This document shows positions 25,981 to 34,564 of a stretch of DNA of 34,565 nucleotides, one piece after another. Origin of the DNA: an uncultured Burkholderiales bacterium (GTDB lineage Bacteria; Pseudomonadota; Gammaproteobacteria; Burkholderiales; Burkholderiaceae); assembly GCA_937891045.1 (NCBI GenBank), contig CALBEV010000031.1, positions 1 to 34,565 of the forward strand, given 5' to 3'. The notes below the pieces were generated by a model. The model was not told where the DNA came from, made no database searches, and worked only from the letters and a program-made list of their open reading frames with translations. A program made the position numbers and the translations under genes. Each line of letters begins with the position of its first letter. The stretch's first letter is position 1.

Positions 25981-26946
25981 TCAGCGGGCAAAGTGGTCAA
26001 ACGAGGCAAAGCGCCTGGACATGGCCACGCCCTGCGCATCCATCACTTGCAAACCCGGCGTGGGCATGATTCGACCAATACAAGTCACGGGTACGCCGCA
26101 ATCGTTGGCGGCTTCTTGCACCGCATCGGCTTGGTCTGGGGCTGCGGTGAACAAAAGCTCGTAGTCATCGCCACCGGCCAGCGCGTAATCCAAGCGCCGA
26201 GAAAGCGGCAGGGTTTGCATGGCCGAGCTGATCGCGGCGCTGTCGGCCACCCAATCGGTGGTCAATACCGCGCCCACTTTGGAGCGTTTCAAGATGTGAC
26301 CCAAGTCGCCGACCAAACCATCGCTGATGTCGATGGCGGCATTCGCCACGCCGCGCAAGGCTTGGCCCAGCGCCACCCGCGGCGTGGGTTGCTCCATGCG
26401 CATTCGAGCGGTTTCAAAGTGTTCAGCTTCCAAGCGCCAGGTTCCGCGAAACACCTCCAGTGCCAAACGGGCGTCGCCCACGGTGCCACTGACATAAATA
26501 TCGTCGCCAGCTTGGGCGTGTTGACGCAACAGGGCGTCACCGGGCGGCACCTCGCCAAACACGGTGATGCAAATGTTCAGGGGTCCTTGGGTGGTGTCAC
26601 CCCCCACCAACTCGCAGCCATGTTCATCGGCCAAGGCCCACAGACCTTGCGAAAAGCCTTGCAGCCAAGCCTCGTCCATGTGTGGCAAGGCCAACGCCAA
26701 AGTGAAGGCCACCGGCTTGGCACCGCAAGCGGCCAGGTCGCTCAGGTTGACCGCCAGAGCTTTGTGCCCCAACCGGGCAGGTGGCGTGGTGCTGAGGAAA
26801 TGGCGGCCGTCAACCAACATGTCGCAAGACACCGCCCACTGCATGCCGGGTTGTGGTTGCAGCAAGGCGCAGTCGTCACCCACGCCCAACACCGCGTGGC
26901 GAGGGGCACGGGTGAAATAACGGGCGATCAGGTCGAACTCGCCCAT
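25981..26946 (-). CDS. thiL: Thiamine-monophosphate kinase ThiL
   Basis: Phosphorylates thiamine monophosphate to thiamine diphosphate, the last step of cofactor synthesis. The 321-residue protein starts MGEFDLIARYFTR, the standard ThiL N-terminus, and contains GVGDDCALL (metal and nucleotide binding), SCDMLVDGRHF, GGDTTQGPLNICITVFGEV, DISDGLVGDLGHI and AGGDDYELLFTA, all diagnostic. It starts three bases after apaG stops. No TPP riboswitch is visible near this unit, as expected for a kinase gene outside a thi synthesis operon. Confidence 0.97.
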   Translation of the reverse strand: MGEFDLIARYFTRAPRHAVLGVGDDCALLQPQPGMQWAVSCDMLVDGRHFLSTTPPARLGHKALAVNLSDLAACGAKPVAFTLALALPHMDEAWLQGFSQGLWALADEHGCELVGGDTTQGPLNICITVFGEVPPGDALLRQHAQAGDDIYVSGTVGDARLALEVFRGTWRLEAEHFETARMRMEQPTPRVALGQALRGVANAAIDISDGLVGDLGHILKRSKVGAVLTTDWVADSAAISSAMQTLPLSRRLDYALAGGDDYELLFTAAPDQADAVQEAANDCGVPVTCIGRIMPTPGLQVMDAQGVAMSRRFASFDHFAR

Positions 26947-26949
26947 GGT

Positions 26950-27336
26950 TCAGTGCAAATGACGGTGGCTGTCACTCAGGGCATCAAGCACGAACATGGG
27001 GATATCGACATCGAACTTTTCGCCGTCGACGGCCACGCAAAAGTAGCTGCCATGCATGGTGCCGGTAGGTGTGCGCAAGCGGGTGCCGCTGGTGTACTCG
27101 AAGCGTTCGCCGGGTTGAAGCAAAGGCTGGTGGCCGACCACCCCCAAGCCCCGCACTTTTTCGTGCAAGCCGTTGGCATCATTGACATGCCAAGTGCGGG
27201 ATACGACTTGAGCGCCGATGCTGCCGGTGTTGCGAATCAAGACGGTGTAGGAGAAGGCGTAAACGCCGTCCTCAGGGGAGGATTGTTCGGGTAGATACTG
27301 CGGCGTGACGTCGACAGTGAGTTGGTAGGCGGCCAT
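26950..27336 (-). CDS. apaG: ApaG (Co2+/Mg2+ efflux-associated) protein
   Basis: A DUF525 protein with a fibronectin-III-like fold; its exact molecular role is not settled, though mutants have been linked with metal resistance and dinucleoside tetraphosphate metabolism. The 128-residue size matches the family. The signature is clear: [69 protein letters not shown] and a C-terminal [13 protein letters not shown]. It is first in the minus-strand unit apaG-thiL-pgpA-pncC and divergent from rpe across a 56-base gap that must hold both promoters. Confidence 0.95.
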   Translation of the reverse strand: MAAYQLTVDVTPQYLPEQSSPEDGVYAFSYTVLIRNTGSIGAQVVSRTWHVNDANGLHEKVRGLGVVGHQPLLQPGERFEYTSGTRLRTPTGTMHGSYFCVAVDGEKFDVDIPMFVLDALSDSHRHLH

Positions 27337-27379
27337 GGGGGGTCAGGATTCAAAAAAAGAGCTTGCACCATTCTGACAC

Positions 27380-27385
27380 CATAAT
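27380..27385 (+). promoter_or_regulatory. Candidate -10 element close to the rpe start
   Basis: CATAAT ends seven bases before the rpe ATG. The stretch between (TGGGGCC) is not a typical Shine-Dalgarno sequence. Spacing matches the lptA and trpL cases. No clear -35. Confidence 0.3.
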
Positions 27386-27392
27386 TGGGGCC

Positions 27393-28070
27393 ATGACGAC
27401 CTACCGCATCGCCCCCTCCATTTTGTCCGCCGACTTTGCCCGTCTGGGTGACGAGGTGAAAAACGTCATTGCCGCTGGCGCTGACTGGATTCACTTTGAC
27501 GTGATGGACAACCACTATGTACCCAACCTCACCTTTGGCCCCATGGTGTGTCAGGCCCTGAAACCGCACGCCAAAACTCCGGCGGGTGTTGCTGTGCCCA
27601 TCGATGTGCACCTGATGGTGCAACCGGTGGATGCGCTGGCCGCTTTGTTCGCCAAAGCCGGTGCCGATCTGATCAGTTTTCACCCAGACGCCAGCGCCCA
27701 TGCCCACCGCAGCGTGCAAGCCATCAAGGCCGCAGGTTGCCAGGCCGGGGTGGTGTTCAACCCGGCCGAACCGCTGGACGTGCTGGATTGGTTGATGGAT
27801 GACATCGACCTGATCCTCATCATGAGCGTCAACCCTGGTTTTGGTGGTCAAAGCTTCATCGATTCGGCGCTGCGCAAAGTCGAGCACGCCCGCAAGCGCA
27901 TCGAGGCCAGTGGCCGCGACATTCGCCTTGAAGTGGATGGCGGCATCAAACCCGACAACATCCGCCAAGTGGCCAATGCTGGGGCCGACACCTTTGTGGC
28001 TGGCAGCGCCATTTTTGGCAAGCCAGATTACAAAGCTGTGATCGACCAAATGCGTGTTGCGCTGTCCTGA
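27393..28070 (+). CDS. rpe: Ribulose-phosphate 3-epimerase
   Basis: Interconverts ribulose 5-phosphate and xylulose 5-phosphate in the pentose phosphate pathway (and Calvin cycle where present). The 225-residue TIM-barrel matches the family length. Signature elements: [17 protein letters not shown] (6-22), [19 protein letters not shown] (32-50, with metal ligands His34 and Asp36), [21 protein letters not shown], and [10 protein letters not shown] with Asp182. An upstream in-frame non-ATG start at 27363 would add residues not typical of the family. It heads the rpe-DUF1566-gph-trp region. Confidence 0.97.
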   Translation: MTTYRIAPSILSADFARLGDEVKNVIAAGADWIHFDVMDNHYVPNLTFGPMVCQALKPHAKTPAGVAVPIDVHLMVQPVDALAALFAKAGADLISFHPDASAHAHRSVQAIKAAGCQAGVVFNPAEPLDVLDWLMDDIDLILIMSVNPGFGGQSFIDSALRKVEHARKRIEASGRDIRLEVDGGIKPDNIRQVANAGADTFVAGSAIFGKPDYKAVIDQMRVALS

Positions 28071-28091
28071 TTTTTTTGAGAAAGTGTTTCC

Positions 28092-28580
28092 ATGCTTATT
28101 CGTTTTTCTTTGTCAGTTTTATCCGCAAGCCTGGTTTGCATCGGCTTGACCCAAGCAGCCTGCATTCCAAATGAACCCCTGACCCGTCCTGACAGCCGGT
28201 ATGAAGCCGTGGACGACAAAGGCGCTCAAGTGAAAGACTTGGACACAGGTTTGGTCTGGCAACGTTGTGTGCACGGTCAGCAGTGGGACGGTAAAACTTG
28301 CGCTGGTGATCCCATTGCACAGGATTGGAACTTGGCGGTCAAAACTGCCAAAGCTGCAGGTTGGCGCTTGCCCAACCAAAAAGAACTGGAAGGACTGGCC
28401 GAAAAAAGTTGTTCCGAGTTGGCTTTGAACCAAACCTGGTTTGGCTCTGGCCCCAGCGGCTGGGTTTGGACCGCCACCGACATGGGCAGTCCTGATGGCG
28501 CCGTGGTGGTGCACTCTGGCAGCAGCTTGATTGCCAATTTGGTCAAAAAATTACCGCTTTTCATCCGTTGGGTGAAGTAG
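28092..28580 (+). CDS. Secreted DUF1566 (Lcl-like) domain protein
   Basis: A 162-residue exported protein of unknown role. It has a signal peptide (MLIRFSLSVLSASLVCIGLTQA, residues 1-22) and a DUF1566-type region: VKDLDTGLVWQRC, QDWNLAVKTAKAAGWRLPNQKELEGL, and WVWTATDMGSPDGAVVVHSG. This domain resembles C-type-lectin/sulfatase-modifying-like folds found on many secreted and surface proteins. There are four Cys in the mature N-terminal half and centre (near 24, 57, 68 and 105), which may form disulfides, in keeping with dsbA in the genome. The cysteine near 24 is not in a good lipobox. It is inserted between rpe and gph, 21 bases after rpe, so is likely co-transcribed. Confidence 0.78.
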   Translation: MLIRFSLSVLSASLVCIGLTQAACIPNEPLTRPDSRYEAVDDKGAQVKDLDTGLVWQRCVHGQQWDGKTCAGDPIAQDWNLAVKTAKAAGWRLPNQKELEGLAEKSCSELALNQTWFGSGPSGWVWTATDMGSPDGAVVVHSGSSLIANLVKKLPLFIRWVK

Positions 28581-28596
28581 CTCGCAAGCAAAGGCG

Positions 28597-29301
28597 ATGA
28601 ACATGCAACTCAACAATATCCAAGCCCTGATGATTGACCTGGACGGCACCATGGTCGACACCATGGCCGACTTTGAAGCTGCTTTGAATTTGGCCCTGGC
28701 CGACGTTGATCTGCCCAAGGTGTCGCGTGATGTCGTCAATATTGCTGTGGGCAAAGGCTCAGAGCATCTGGTGCGTACCGTGTTGCAACACCAGTTGGCC
28801 CTGCCCGAGGTGCAAGCCAGCGACTTGGTCTGCGACAGCACCACCGTGGAGCGTCTTTACGAACCGGCGTTTCAACGCTATCAACACCACTATGGCCTGG
28901 TCAATGGCCAACTCGCTGAGGTTTACAGCGGTGTGTTGGAGGGACTGCAAGCTTTTGCTGGTCGTGGCTTACCCATGGCCTGCCTCACCAACAAGCCCAC
29001 CGCCTTCGCCAAAGACTTGCTGGCGCGCAAAGGGTTGAGTGGCTTCTTTGGCCATGTCTATGGCGGGGACGCCTTTCCCCGCAAAAAGCCCGACCCTATG
29101 CCGCTGTTGGAAACGTGCAAAACATTGGGCACTTTGCCTTCACGCACCCTGATGCTGGGGGATTCACAAAACGATGCTCAAGCCGCGCGTGCTGCTGCGT
29201 GCCCGGTGGTCTTGGTCACTTATGGCTACAACCATGGCGAACCGATTCGCGGTGTGGATTGCGACGGTTTCATCGACCGCTTCACGCAATTGCAAATTTA
29301 G
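28597..29301 (+). CDS. gph: Phosphoglycolate phosphatase (HAD family)
   Basis: Hydrolyses 2-phosphoglycolate, a by-product of DNA repair and of Rubisco oxygenation, to glycolate. The 234-residue HAD protein shows motif I IDLDGTMVDT with nucleophile Asp14 and acid Asp16, a helical cap, motif II CLTNKP, motif III lysine in KKPDPMPLLET and motif IV MLGDSQNDAQAARAA. Other HAD phosphatases share these motifs; the Gph call rests on length and the rpe-gph-trpE neighbourhood, common in beta- and gammaproteobacteria. The second ATG at 28603 is an alternative start. Downstream lies the trp leader. Confidence 0.92.
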   Translation: MNMQLNNIQALMIDLDGTMVDTMADFEAALNLALADVDLPKVSRDVVNIAVGKGSEHLVRTVLQHQLALPEVQASDLVCDSTTVERLYEPAFQRYQHHYGLVNGQLAEVYSGVLEGLQAFAGRGLPMACLTNKPTAFAKDLLARKGLSGFFGHVYGGDAFPRKKPDPMPLLETCKTLGTLPSRTLMLGDSQNDAQAARAAACPVVLVTYGYNHGEPIRGVDCDGFIDRFTQLQI

Positions 29302-29317
29302 TCGCCAAAAGTCCTTT

Positions 29318-29326
29318 TGTTACACT
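29318..29326 (+). promoter_or_regulatory. Candidate extended -10 of the trp leader
   Basis: TG, one base, then TACACT (29321-29326) forms an extended -10 whose end is six bases before the trpL ATG at 29333. Transcription would start around the A of the ATG. The -35 region is poor, which extended -10 promoters tolerate. Confidence 0.35.
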
Positions 29327-29332
29327 TTTGCC

Positions 29333-29428
29333 ATGTTCTTACACCTCAACACCCTCACAGGTTGCAACGACCGGGGAGCTTGGCCTTGGCGTCGCCAGCC
29401 CTGCCCGGCAGTGTTGGTGTTGTCTTAA
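29333..29428 (+). CDS. trpL: Tryptophan operon leader peptide TrpL
   Basis: A 31-codon frame in the 213-base gap before trpE. The peptide contains Trp17 and Trp19 in GAWPWRRQP, two Trp codons separated by one codon, followed by a stop 86 bases before trpE. Tandem Trp codons in a short frame immediately before trpE are the hallmark of ribosome-mediated attenuation, as in E. coli trpL. Several mutually exclusive stems follow: CTGC/GCAG (29401-29411), GGCAGT with ACTGCC (29407-29412 and 29436-29441), ACTG/CAGT (29436-29450) and GGTGCG/CGCACC (29452-29466). No Shine-Dalgarno sequence precedes the ATG, so the leader may be leaderless. The frame is real; the regulatory role is strong inference. Confidence 0.8.
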   Translation: MFLHLNTLTGCNDRGAWPWRRQPCPAVLVLS

Positions 29429-29473
29429 ACCCTTTACTGCCTCCTTCAGTGGGTGCGCTTCGCACCATTTGTT
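29401..29473 (+). terminator. Candidate trp attenuator region
   Basis: Contains alternative pairings expected of an attenuator: GGCAGT (29407-29412) can pair upstream with CTGCC or downstream with ACTGCC (29436-29441). The last hairpin, GGTGCG-CTT-CGCACC (29452-29466), is followed by ATTTGTT, a weak U tract. Which stem acts as terminator is uncertain. Confidence 0.45.
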
Positions 29474-29514
29474 GAGTAAGAGGGCCCTGTGGGGCCGAGC
29501 TATGGAGGCTCACC

Positions 29515-31014
29515 GTGATCACCGAACTTGAATTCAAAAGCCTGTCTGCCCAAGGCTATAACCGCATTCCCTTGATGGCCGAGGCGTTTGCCGACCTGGA
29601 AACCCCCCTGTCGCTGTATTTGAAACTCGCCTTCACCAAGGATGGCGGCCGCCACAGCTTTTTGCTCGAATCCGTGGTCGGCGGAGAGCGCTTTGGCCGC
29701 TACAGCTTCATTGGTTTGCCCGCCCGCACCTTGCTGCGTGCCAATGGTTTTGGTGTTGATGCGCACACCGAGGTGGTGACCGACGGCGTGGTGGTGGAAA
29801 CCAACCACGGCAACCCACTGGACTTCATAGCCAGCTACCAACAGCGATTCAAAGTGGCCTTGCGCCCTGGCATGCCACGTTTTTGTGGTGGCTTGGCCGG
29901 TTATTTTGGCTATGACACGGTGCGCCACATCGAGAAAAAACTGCAACACAGTTGCCCGCCCGACACCATGGGTTGCCCCGATATTTTGTTGCTGCAAACC
30001 GAAGAATTGGCTGTCATTGACAACCTCTCTGGCAAGCTTTACCTGATGGTTTATGCCGACCCTGCTGCCCCCGAGGCCTACACCCGCGCCAAAAAACGGC
30101 TGCGTGATTTGAAGGACATGTTGAAGTATTCGGTGAGTGCGCCGGTGGTCAAACCCACGCAAAGTCACCCGCCCGAGCGCGAGTTTGCCAAGACCGATTA
30201 TTTAGAGGCGGTCGAACGCGCCAAACGATTGATTGAAGCCGGTGACTTCATGCAGGTGCAAGTGGGGCAGCGCATCAAAAAACGCTTCACCGAAAGCCCC
30301 TTGTCGCTCTACCGCGCTCTGCGCTCCTTGAACCCCAGCCCTTACATGTACTACTACCACATGGGGGACTTTCATGTGGTGGGTGCGTCTCCAGAGATTT
30401 TGGTGCGCCAAGAAACCACGCCAGAAGGCAACAAGGTCACCATCCGACCTTTGGCGGGTACCCGGCCCCGCGGTGCAACCCCTGAGGCCGATTTGGCCAC
30501 TGAGCAAGAACTGATCAACGACCCGAAAGAACGTGCTGAACATGTCATGCTGATCGATTTGGCCCGCAATGACATCGGCCGCATCGCCAAAACCGGTACG
30601 GTGAAAGTGACCGAGGCTTTTGCGGTGGAACGCTACAGCCATGTGATGCACATCGTCAGCAATGTCGAGGGTGTTTTAAAAGAAGGCATGAGCAGCATGG
30701 ACGTGTTGCGGGCCACGTTCCCGGCAGGTACGTTGACCGGGGCACCCAAAGTGCACGCCATGGAACTGATTGACCAACTCGAGCCGGTGAAGCGCGGCAT
30801 CTACGGCGGCGCTTGCGGCTATCTGAGTTTTGCGGGTGACATGGACGTGGCCATCGCGATCCGCACGGGCATCATCAAAGACGAAACCTTGTATGTGCAA
30901 GCGGCTGCTGGCGTGGTGGCCGACTCGGTGCCCGAGATGGAATGGCGCGAAACCGAGCACAAGGCGCGGGCCTTGCTCCGTGCCAGCGAATTGGTCGAGG
31001 AGGGCTTGGAATGA
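29515..31014 (+). CDS. trpE: Anthranilate synthase component I TrpE
   Basis: Makes anthranilate from chorismate using ammonia supplied by TrpG, the committed step of tryptophan synthesis. The 499-residue protein has the N-terminal Trp-feedback motif LLES at 50-53 and the chorismate-binding domain with [78 protein letters not shown] and [14 protein letters not shown]. The GTG start has GGAGG at 29504-29508, six bases upstream; that site lies in the loop of a small hairpin, GAGC/GCTC. trpG overlaps the stop by four bases. Regulation by the upstream leader peptide and by Trp feedback is expected. Confidence 0.97.
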   Translation: MITELEFKSLSAQGYNRIPLMAEAFADLETPLSLYLKLAFTKDGGRHSFLLESVVGGERFGRYSFIGLPARTLLRANGFGVDAHTEVVTDGVVVETNHGNPLDFIASYQQRFKVALRPGMPRFCGGLAGYFGYDTVRHIEKKLQHSCPPDTMGCPDILLLQTEELAVIDNLSGKLYLMVYADPAAPEAYTRAKKRLRDLKDMLKYSVSAPVVKPTQSHPPEREFAKTDYLEAVERAKRLIEAGDFMQVQVGQRIKKRFTESPLSLYRALRSLNPSPYMYYYHMGDFHVVGASPEILVRQETTPEGNKVTIRPLAGTRPRGATPEADLATEQELINDPKERAEHVMLIDLARNDIGRIAKTGTVKVTEAFAVERYSHVMHIVSNVEGVLKEGMSSMDVLRATFPAGTLTGAPKVHAMELIDQLEPVKRGIYGGACGYLSFAGDMDVAIAIRTGIIKDETLYVQAAAGVVADSVPEMEWRETEHKARALLRASELVEEGLE

Positions 31015-31586
31015 AACTCCTGATGATCGACAACTACGACAGCTTCACCTACAACCTGGTGCAATACTTTGGCGAGCTTGGCGCCGAGGTACTGGTGCAC
31101 CGCAATGATGAAATCAGCTTGGCTGAGATTGAAGCCTTGCAGCCCAGCCATTTGGTGGTCTCGCCGGGGCCTTGCTCGCCGGCCGAGGCTGGTATTTCGG
31201 TGGCTGCCATCCAGCATTTCGCCGGCAAGTTGCCCATCTTGGGTGTGTGTTTGGGGCATCAAAGCATTGGCGCGGCATTTGGCGGGCGCATCATCCGCGC
31301 CCAGCAACTCATGCACGGCAAAACCAGCGTCATCCACACCCTGCAACAAGGTGTATTCGCGGGTCTGCCCAAGGATTACACGGTCAACCGCTATCACTCG
31401 CTGACCATCGAGCGCAGTTCGTGTCCGGCCGACCTGGAAGTCACCGCCTGGACCGGCGATGGTGAAATCATGGGTGTGCGGCACCGCTCCTTGCCCATCG
31501 AGGGCGTGCAATTCCATCCCGAGTCCATCCTCACCGAGCACGGCCACGCCTTGCTGAACAACTTTTTGAAGACCCCCAAGCCATGA
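31011..31586 (+). CDS. trpG: Anthranilate synthase component II TrpG (glutamine amidotransferase)
   Basis: Class I glutamine amidotransferase that delivers ammonia to TrpE; it may double for folate synthesis (PabA) as in some bacteria. The 191-residue protein begins [18 protein letters not shown], includes the oxyanion segment [13 protein letters not shown], the nucleophile Cys80 in [12 protein letters not shown], and the His169/Glu171 pair in VQFHPESIL. The ATG at 31011 overlaps the trpE stop; an upstream frame within trpE is not family-like. It is not fused to TrpD, unlike in E. coli. trpD overlaps its stop by four bases. Confidence 0.97.
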   Translation: MKLLMIDNYDSFTYNLVQYFGELGAEVLVHRNDEISLAEIEALQPSHLVVSPGPCSPAEAGISVAAIQHFAGKLPILGVCLGHQSIGAAFGGRIIRAQQLMHGKTSVIHTLQQGVFAGLPKDYTVNRYHSLTIERSSCPADLEVTAWTGDGEIMGVRHRSLPIEGVQFHPESILTEHGHALLNNFLKTPKP

Positions 31587-32617
31587 CCAGCATCACCCCC
31601 ATTGAAGCCCTGCAACGCACCATCGAGCACCGTGAAATTTTTCACGATGAAATGCTGCATCTGATGCGCATGATCATGCAAGGCGAAATCACGCCGCTCA
31701 TGACGGCAGCGATCCTGACCGGCTTGCGCGTCAAGAAAGAAACCATTGGTGAAATCACGGCAGCAGCGCAAGTCATGCGCGAGTTCTCCACCAAGGTCGA
31801 GGTGGCTGACCGTACGCATTTGGTTGACATCGTCGGCACCGGCGGCGATGGCGCCAACACCTTCAACATTTCCACGTGTTCCATGTTTGTCGCAGCAGCA
31901 GCAGGCGCACGGGTCAGCAAGCATGGTGGGCGCAGCGTCAGCAGCAAAAGCGGCAGTGCCGATGTGCTGGAGAGCTTGGGCGTCAAGATCAACCTGCCGC
32001 CCGCCCTCATCGCTCAATGCGTTGCTGAGGTGGGCATTGGCTTCATGTTCGCGCCCAACCACCACCCCGCCATGAAAAACGTGGCGCCGGTGCGCAAAGA
32101 ACTGGGTGTGCGAACGCTGTTCAACATCTTGGGGCCCCTCACCAACCCCGCCTCGGCCCCCCATATTTTGATGGGCGTGTTCCACCCCGATTTGGTCGGC
32201 ATTCAAATCCGCGCCTTGCAACGACTGGGTGCCGAACACGCTTTGGTGGTCTATGGCCGCGATGGCATGGACGAGGTGAGTTTGGGGGCAGCCACCTTGG
32301 TCGGCGAATTGAAAGACGGGGAAATCTCCGAGTATGAAATCCACCCCGAAGACTTTGGCCTGACCATGGCCAGTCACCGCGCCTTGAAGGTGGACTCGCC
32401 CGAGCAGTCGCGCGACATGGTGTTGTCGGTGTTGGACAACCAAGAAGGGGCGCCACGCGATATCGTCGCTTTGAACACTGGTGTGGCTTTGTATGCGGCC
32501 AATGTGGCCCCCACCATCGCCGCTGGTTTGGCCTTGGCGCAACAAGCCTTGGCGCAAGGCGCGGGCAAGGCCAAGTTGGCACAATTGACCGCATTCACTG
32601 CCCAAAACGCGGCATAA
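31583..32617 (+). CDS. trpD: Anthranilate phosphoribosyltransferase TrpD
   Basis: Transfers the phosphoribosyl group of PRPP to anthranilate. The 344-residue protein has the GTGGDG motif at 85-90 followed by NTFNIST, the [18 protein letters not shown] segment that binds anthranilate and [38 protein letters not shown], and [11 protein letters not shown]. Length fits stand-alone TrpD. It overlaps trpG and is followed 15 bases later by trpC. Confidence 0.97.
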   Translation: MTSITPIEALQRTIEHREIFHDEMLHLMRMIMQGEITPLMTAAILTGLRVKKETIGEITAAAQVMREFSTKVEVADRTHLVDIVGTGGDGANTFNISTCSMFVAAAAGARVSKHGGRSVSSKSGSADVLESLGVKINLPPALIAQCVAEVGIGFMFAPNHHPAMKNVAPVRKELGVRTLFNILGPLTNPASAPHILMGVFHPDLVGIQIRALQRLGAEHALVVYGRDGMDEVSLGAATLVGELKDGEISEYEIHPEDFGLTMASHRALKVDSPEQSRDMVLSVLDNQEGAPRDIVALNTGVALYAANVAPTIAAGLALAQQALAQGAGKAKLAQLTAFTAQNAA

Positions 32618-32632
32618 AAACAAAGGCAAGCT

Positions 32633-33436
32633 GTGAGCGACATCCTGAACAAAATCATCCAAACCAAGCACGAGGAAGTGGCGCAGCGTTTGCGCAAAAC
32701 CTCTTTGGCTGACATGCGCTCGGATGCCGAAAGCCGCGTGCTGACCCGCGACTTTGAAGGCGCCTTGCGTACCAAAATCGCCGCTGGCCAAGCCGCCGTC
32801 ATCGCCGAGGTGAAAAAAGCCAGTCCATCCAAGGGCCTGCTGCGCGAAGACTTCATTCCGGCCGACATTGCGCAAAGCTATGCCTTTGGCGACGGCCACA
32901 CCAGCGCTGCCTGCTTGTCGGTGCTCACCGACCAACAGTATTTCCAAGGCAGCACCGATTACCTCAAGCAAGCCCGCGCTTCTTGCGACCTGCCTGTGTT
33001 GCGCAAAGACTTCATGGTCGATGTGTTTCAAATTTACGAGTCTCGCGCCATGGGCGCTGACTGCATCTTGTTGATCGCTGCTTGCTTGAACGACGCGCAA
33101 ATGGCCGATTTCGAAGCCGTGGCCCAGGCTCTGGGCATGGCCGTGTTGGTGGAGGTTCACGATGCCCAGGAGCTTGAACGCGCTTTGAAATTGAAAACCC
33201 CGCTTTTGGGGGTGAACAACCGAAATCTGCGCACCTTTGAAGTGTCTTTGGACACCACCTTGTCGCTCATGGTCGAACTGCCCTCCGAAAAATTGCTGAT
33301 CACCGAAAGTGGCATCGCCACCCGCGAGGATGTGCTTCGTTTGCGTCAAGCGGGGGTGCATGCGTTTTTGGTCGGCGAGGCTTTCATGCGTGCCTCCGAA
33401 CCTGGCCAGGCGCTGGCAGAGCTGTTTGAAGTCTGA
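32633..33436 (+). CDS. trpC: Indole-3-glycerol phosphate synthase TrpC
   Basis: TIM-barrel enzyme that closes the indole ring from carboxyphenylamino-deoxyribulose phosphate. The 267-residue protein has [13 protein letters not shown] at the start, the catalytic [10 protein letters not shown] from residue 59, [55 protein letters not shown] and [28 protein letters not shown]. It begins with GTG. It is monofunctional (no TrpF fusion). trpF, trpB and trpA are not in the window, consistent with the split trp genes usual in betaproteobacteria. Confidence 0.97.
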   Translation: MSDILNKIIQTKHEEVAQRLRKTSLADMRSDAESRVLTRDFEGALRTKIAAGQAAVIAEVKKASPSKGLLREDFIPADIAQSYAFGDGHTSAACLSVLTDQQYFQGSTDYLKQARASCDLPVLRKDFMVDVFQIYESRAMGADCILLIAACLNDAQMADFEAVAQALGMAVLVEVHDAQELERALKLKTPLLGVNNRNLRTFEVSLDTTLSLMVELPSEKLLITESGIATREDVLRLRQAGVHAFLVGEAFMRASEPGQALAELFEV

Positions 33437-34157
33437 TGCTTTTTTAAGCAGTGCCAAGCCTGCAGATTGGCTTGTGGACCCCTCTTGGCAAGCGCTGGTG
33501 GAAGGGTTTTGGCAAACCCCAGATGGGCACCAACTTTCATTGTTTTTAAATGAAAGACAGAAAGCAGGCGCTCACATTTTTCCGCATCAGCCATTGCGCG
33601 CCTTGCAACTGACCCCCTTGCCTGAAGTGCGGGTGGTTATCTTGGGTCAGGATCCTTATCACGGTCTGGGGCAGGCGGAAGGCTTGGCTTTTTCGGTGCA
33701 ACCCGGCGTGCAGACGCCGCCCTCTTTGCGCAATATCTTCAAGGAAATGCGGGACGACTTGGGCTTACAGCCACCCATGAGCGGCTCCTTGCAGGCCTGG
33801 GCGCAGCGCGGCGTTTTGCTGCTCAACACCTGTTTGACGGTGGAGGAGGGGCAGGCGGGCTCGCACGCCAAACGCGGCTGGGAAGCCTTGACCGATGCCC
33901 TCATCCAGGCGGTGGCGGCTCGTCCGCAGGCCTGTGTTTTCATGCTGTGGGGGGCGCATGCCCAGACCAAGGCGCCACTCATTGCTCAAGCCAGTGCTGC
34001 ACATGCCGCGCCCCGTCTGCTGTTGCAGGCCAATCACCCGTCACCGCTATCAGCCTTGCGTGGTCCGACGCCCTTCATGGGCTGTCGCCACTTCTCTCAA
34101 GCTCGGAATTGGCTTGAATCGCAAAACCTGCCGCTGGATTGGTCGCTAGAGGCTTGA
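33426..34157 (+). CDS. ung: Uracil-DNA glycosylase
   Basis: Removes uracil from DNA to start base-excision repair. Family 1 motifs are clear: the water-activating loop LGQDPYHG with Asp76 (numbering from the chosen start), [29 protein letters not shown], and the DNA-intercalating loop HPSPLSA with His204. The start is uncertain. No ATG is available between the trpC stop and the conserved region; a TTG at 33426, overlapping the end of trpC by 11 bases, gives 243 residues, and a GTG at 33474 gives 227 (229 in E. coli). The frame is open upstream inside trpC to an ATG at 33309, which is not family-like. Overlap suggests co-transcription with trpC. Confidence 0.93.
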   Translation: MKSDAFLSSAKPADWLVDPSWQALVEGFWQTPDGHQLSLFLNERQKAGAHIFPHQPLRALQLTPLPEVRVVILGQDPYHGLGQAEGLAFSVQPGVQTPPSLRNIFKEMRDDLGLQPPMSGSLQAWAQRGVLLLNTCLTVEEGQAGSHAKRGWEALTDALIQAVAARPQACVFMLWGAHAQTKAPLIAQASAAHAAPRLLLQANHPSPLSALRGPTPFMGCRHFSQARNWLESQNLPLDWSLEA

Positions 34158-34195
34158 TTTGCAAGGGTTTTGGCGCATTGACGAGGGCGGCCAAA

Positions 34196-34223
34196 CTGTC
34201 AACAGTTAAAAATGTGCTATATT
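34196..34223 (+). promoter_or_regulatory. Promoter of the tRNA cluster
   Basis: CTGTCA (34196-34201, -35-like), 16 bases, then TATATT (34218-34223) preceded by TGC, an extended -10. The tRNA-Tyr begins 12 bases after the -10. This is the best promoter match in the window. Confidence 0.6.
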
Positions 34224-34235
34224 CTTCGGCTCGCT

Positions 34236-34321
34236 GGAGGGGTGCCCGAGTGGCTAAAGGGGGCAGACTGTAAATCTGTTGGCTTACGCCTACGCTGGTT
34301 CGAATCCAGCCTCCTCCACCA
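34236..34321 (+). tRNA. tyrT: tRNA-Tyr (anticodon GTA)
   Basis: An 86-base class II tRNA with the long variable arm expected for tRNA-Tyr. The acceptor stem GGAGGGG pairs with CTCCTCC (one G-T pair), the anticodon GTA is at 34270-34272, the T arm is GCTGG-TTCGAAT-CCAGC, and CCA is encoded. First of three tRNAs behind an extended -10 promoter. Confidence 0.96.
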
Positions 34322-34383
34322 GCGCTTGAGTGGGCTGCAACTGCGAAGAAATCCAAGGGGTTCCAGCCCATTTGGCAGACGAT

Positions 34384-34457
34384 GCGGGAGTAGTTCAATG
34401 GTAGAACCTTAGCCTTCCAAGCTAATGACACGGGTTCGATTCCCGTCTCCCGCTCCA
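34384..34457 (+). tRNA. glyT: tRNA-Gly (anticodon TCC)
   Basis: A 74-base tRNA with acceptor GCGGGAG/CTCCCGC, anticodon TCC at 34416-34418 in loop CTTCCAA, a canonical T arm with TTCGATT, and encoded CCA. It reads glycine GGA/GGG codons. It lies 62 bases after tRNA-Tyr, probably on the same transcript. Confidence 0.96.
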
Positions 34458-34489
34458 AGCGGAGTTGGTGATCCGGCGAAGAGTTTTTC

Positions 34490-34564
<75 letters not shown>

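Noticed and set aside
25459..27294. Open frame of 611 codons on the plus strand
   Set aside because: Antisense to pncC, pgpA, thiL and apaG, all unmistakable; composition rich in Gln, His and Gly is typical of shadow frames.
28071..28077. Run of seven T directly after the rpe stop
   Set aside because: No stable hairpin precedes it, so it does not qualify as an intrinsic terminator.
31394..33457. Open frame of 687 codons on the minus strand
   Set aside because: Antisense to trpG-trpD-trpC; the plus-strand genes have full sets of catalytic residues.
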